Assembly: GCA_965222515.1 (NCBI GenBank) | Contig: CBDCUE010000017.1 | Location: forward strand, 1-64,000 | Direction: 5' to 3' | From: CBDCUE01 sp965222515 | Lineage (GTDB): Bacteria > Pseudomonadota > Alphaproteobacteria > Rickettsiales > JABIRX01 | DNA: 64,000 nucleotides | Shown: in pieces, positions 63,091-64,000 of the stretch | Layout of the letters: every line of letters starts with the position of its first letter | Numbering within the stretch: position 1 is the stretch's first letter | The notes under the pieces: model-generated | What the model saw: the letters and a program-made list of their open reading frames with translations, nothing else | Databases searched by the model: none | Told to the model about the DNA's origin: nothing | Program-made: the position numbers and the translations under genes

Positions 63091-63382
63091 TGTGGCAAGA
63101 ACAAGAAAGAAAACATTATCTATTTTGCAAAAGAAATATCAAAAACGAAGAAATGCGATAGAGCCAGTGATAGGTCATATTAAAAATGATGGCTCAAGGG
63201 GGGCAAGATGTTATCTTAAAGGGAAAGTGGGAGATAATATGAATGCAATAGCAACAGCTATGGGATTTAACTTAAGAAAGCTGTTAAACTGCATAGATAG
63301 TTATCTTTTTGCCAAAATCCAAATGGTAATTTTTGTAATAAAAAGTATTTTTTTAAGAAAAAACACACTTTTTATTATTTAA

Positions 63383-63565
63383 TAATTGTTAATTTAACTA
63401 AAAATGTAATTATTTAGGTGCTACTATTTAGGTGCGACTATTTACCAAAGAGAATAACCCTGTTAGCAAAATAGGTGGATGGAGAGGTTGTACAGTCATG
63501 TGTGCCAATATTAAAAATTTAGAGTCAGCCTATAAATTATTAAAATAGTATTAGTAAAAAACAGG
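63383..63565. other. Downstream end of the IS5 remnant
   Basis: No gene. Contains a short tandem TATTTAGGTGC(T/G)AC at about 63411-63441, perhaps the end of the IS5 element. Nothing else recognised. Confidence 0.3.
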
Positions 63566-63685
63566 TTAAAAAAATAGTCCGTAAAGTAAATATATAAAAA
63601 TAAATAAAGTTAGTAAAACGGAAAGCCAGATAGGTAAAGGGGATTTTATGTATAATCTTCCTAACCAGTAAAATATTTTATTCAT
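63566..63685 (-). CDS. Possible 39-residue membrane protein
   Basis: Short open frame MNKIFYWLGRLYIKS... with one hydrophobic segment (about residues 17-39, IWLSVLLTLFIFIYLLY). Its ATG is four bases after the stop of the gene at 63690, so it may be the next cistron. A basic/aromatic N-terminus followed by a helix fits a small single-pass protein. No SD sequence, no homologue recognised; it could be chance. Confidence 0.4.
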   Translation of the reverse strand: MNKIFYWLGRLYIKSPLPIWLSVLLTLFIFIYLLYGLFF

Positions 63686-63689
63686 AATA

Positions 63690-64000
63690 TTATTTGTGTG
63701 TGGAGTTTTCTGCTGGCCACATATCTTCTATTTCTGTTATTTCAGCATAAATTGTAACACTTAACTCTCGCTCTCCTGAAGTGTAAATTTCTAATTCAAG
63801 AGCATATTCTTCATCAGAACTCTCGAGAGTGTGAGAAATAAAAGAATCTTGCTGACTTATTTCTTGATTAGATAAATAACGAGCATCTCCCTTTAAAAAA
63901 GAACCTTTGATGCCATCTTCAACTTCTTTATAACTATCAACTAACCATTCTTCAAGATTTTTAGGTTTTGTGGATTTAATGTTTAATTTTGTGCCAGTAC
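63690..64000 (-). CDS. Unknown acidic protein, 5' end beyond the window
   Basis: The last 102 codons of a frame that enters from the right edge (first full codon at 63996-63998). The peptide is soluble and acidic, with LEEWLVDSYKEVEDG, ISQQDSFISHTLESS, then alternating beta-like segments (YALELEIYTSGERELSVTIY) and the end MWPAENSTHK. Family not recognised. Possibly cotranscribed with the 39-residue ORF. Confidence 0.65.
   Translation of the reverse strand, partial: TGTKLNIKSTKPKNLEEWLVDSYKEVEDGIKGSFLKGDARYLSNQEISQQDSFISHTLESSDEEYALELEIYTSGERELSVTIYAEITEIEDMWPAENSTHK

Larger units (their letters stand above)
60271..63382 (+). pseudogene. IS5-family transposase gene, decayed and split by an insertion
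   Basis: Three pieces of one IS5-type transposase. Piece 1 (60271-60531) has the N-terminal DWRSIEKKF and GGLPIRLMCGLLMLK; it then jumps to ADFKRVTVDNTVQ, missing about 90 codons in frame. A run of seven A near 60520 breaks the frame. Piece 2 (from about 60535 to 61108) has SLVKLAEAEGIKLRQNY, SWHEDVSCISKGKAHKKYEF and YVDQGYKGHG. Piece 3 (63061-63382) has IEPVIGHIKNDGSRGARCYLKG and the C-terminus. Pieces 2 and 3 rejoin in the same codon phase once the IS1634 element and one 30-base copy are removed. Confidence 0.85.

Noticed and set aside
1..64000. tRNA or rRNA genes
   Set aside because: I looked for T-loop and acceptor-like patterns in the gaps and saw none convincing; a covariance-model search would be needed to be certain.

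Overview
The window is a very AT-rich (roughly 70-75% A+T by eye), gene-dense bacterial chromosome segment. The gene content points to an alphaproteobacterium with a reduced or host-associated style of genome (Rickettsiales- or Holosporales-like). The reasons are single-copy housekeeping genes in short operons, CarD, an NtrY-type sensor fragment, a KHESAWE-type PlsC, an ankyrin-repeat protein, many small palindromic intergenic repeats and several decayed insertion sequences. This placement is an inference; no rRNA or tRNA gene was found to anchor it.

Layout. 1-6.5 kb: a cut-off aldehyde dehydrogenase, a phosphoethanolamine-transferase-like sulfatase-fold protein, a BioH-like hydrolase, and an ankyrin protein overlapping folP. 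6.7-12.3 kb: rseP-bamA (outer-membrane assembly), an SDR, and a ppa-sdhE-SH3 operon. 12.3-20.4 kb: gyrB with a good promoter, then leuC-leuD, acpP, fabF, mltG and plsC on the minus strand, with a perfect hairpin between acpP and fabF. 20.5-24.4 kb: purM overlapping a HEPN-MNT toxin-antitoxin pair, an esterase and a double-ATPase peptide ABC protein. 24.5-34.1 kb: lnt, lpdA, an internally deleted IS3 element, a LprI-like secreted protein, hemW, mtaB, queC, carD, bioD. 34.1-44.3 kb: a MITE, rlpA and mltB, a putative Fur-type operator in front of a His-containing membrane protein, rpsT, ispF, recG, rpoZ, a VapBC-type pair with its own promoter and operator, and mfd. 44.6-53.2 kb: a membrane-anchored protein made of 31 copies of an 8-residue repeat, then serS, an aminopeptidase P, an ABC exporter, an NtrY-like sensor without its kinase, and an M16 peptidase homologue without its zinc site. 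53.5-59.7 kb: a eukaryotic-type glutamine synthetase II, recJ, and a tight four-gene operon (DUF350 membrane protein, a two-TM beta-domain protein, a tiny Gly/Tyr/Arg-rich membrane protein, a membrane-bound spermidine-synthase-like protein). 59.7-63.6 kb: an IS graveyard in which an intact IS1634-type element sits inside a decayed IS5-type transposase gene, flanked by 30-bp direct repeats. The end holds a partial unknown gene and a 39-residue membrane ORF.

How genes work together: rseP, bamA, lnt, plsC, mltG, mltB, rlpA and the EptA-like protein serve the Gram-negative envelope; acpP, fabF and plsC serve lipid synthesis; recG, recJ and mfd serve DNA repair; leuCD, bioD, folP, queC, ispF and purM show retained biosynthesis. 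The most promising less-described items are the DUF350/spermidine-synthase-like operon, the octad-repeat tail-anchored protein, the palindromic operator at 36.1 kb, and several MITE-like families, one of which appears to have extended the IspF C-terminus.
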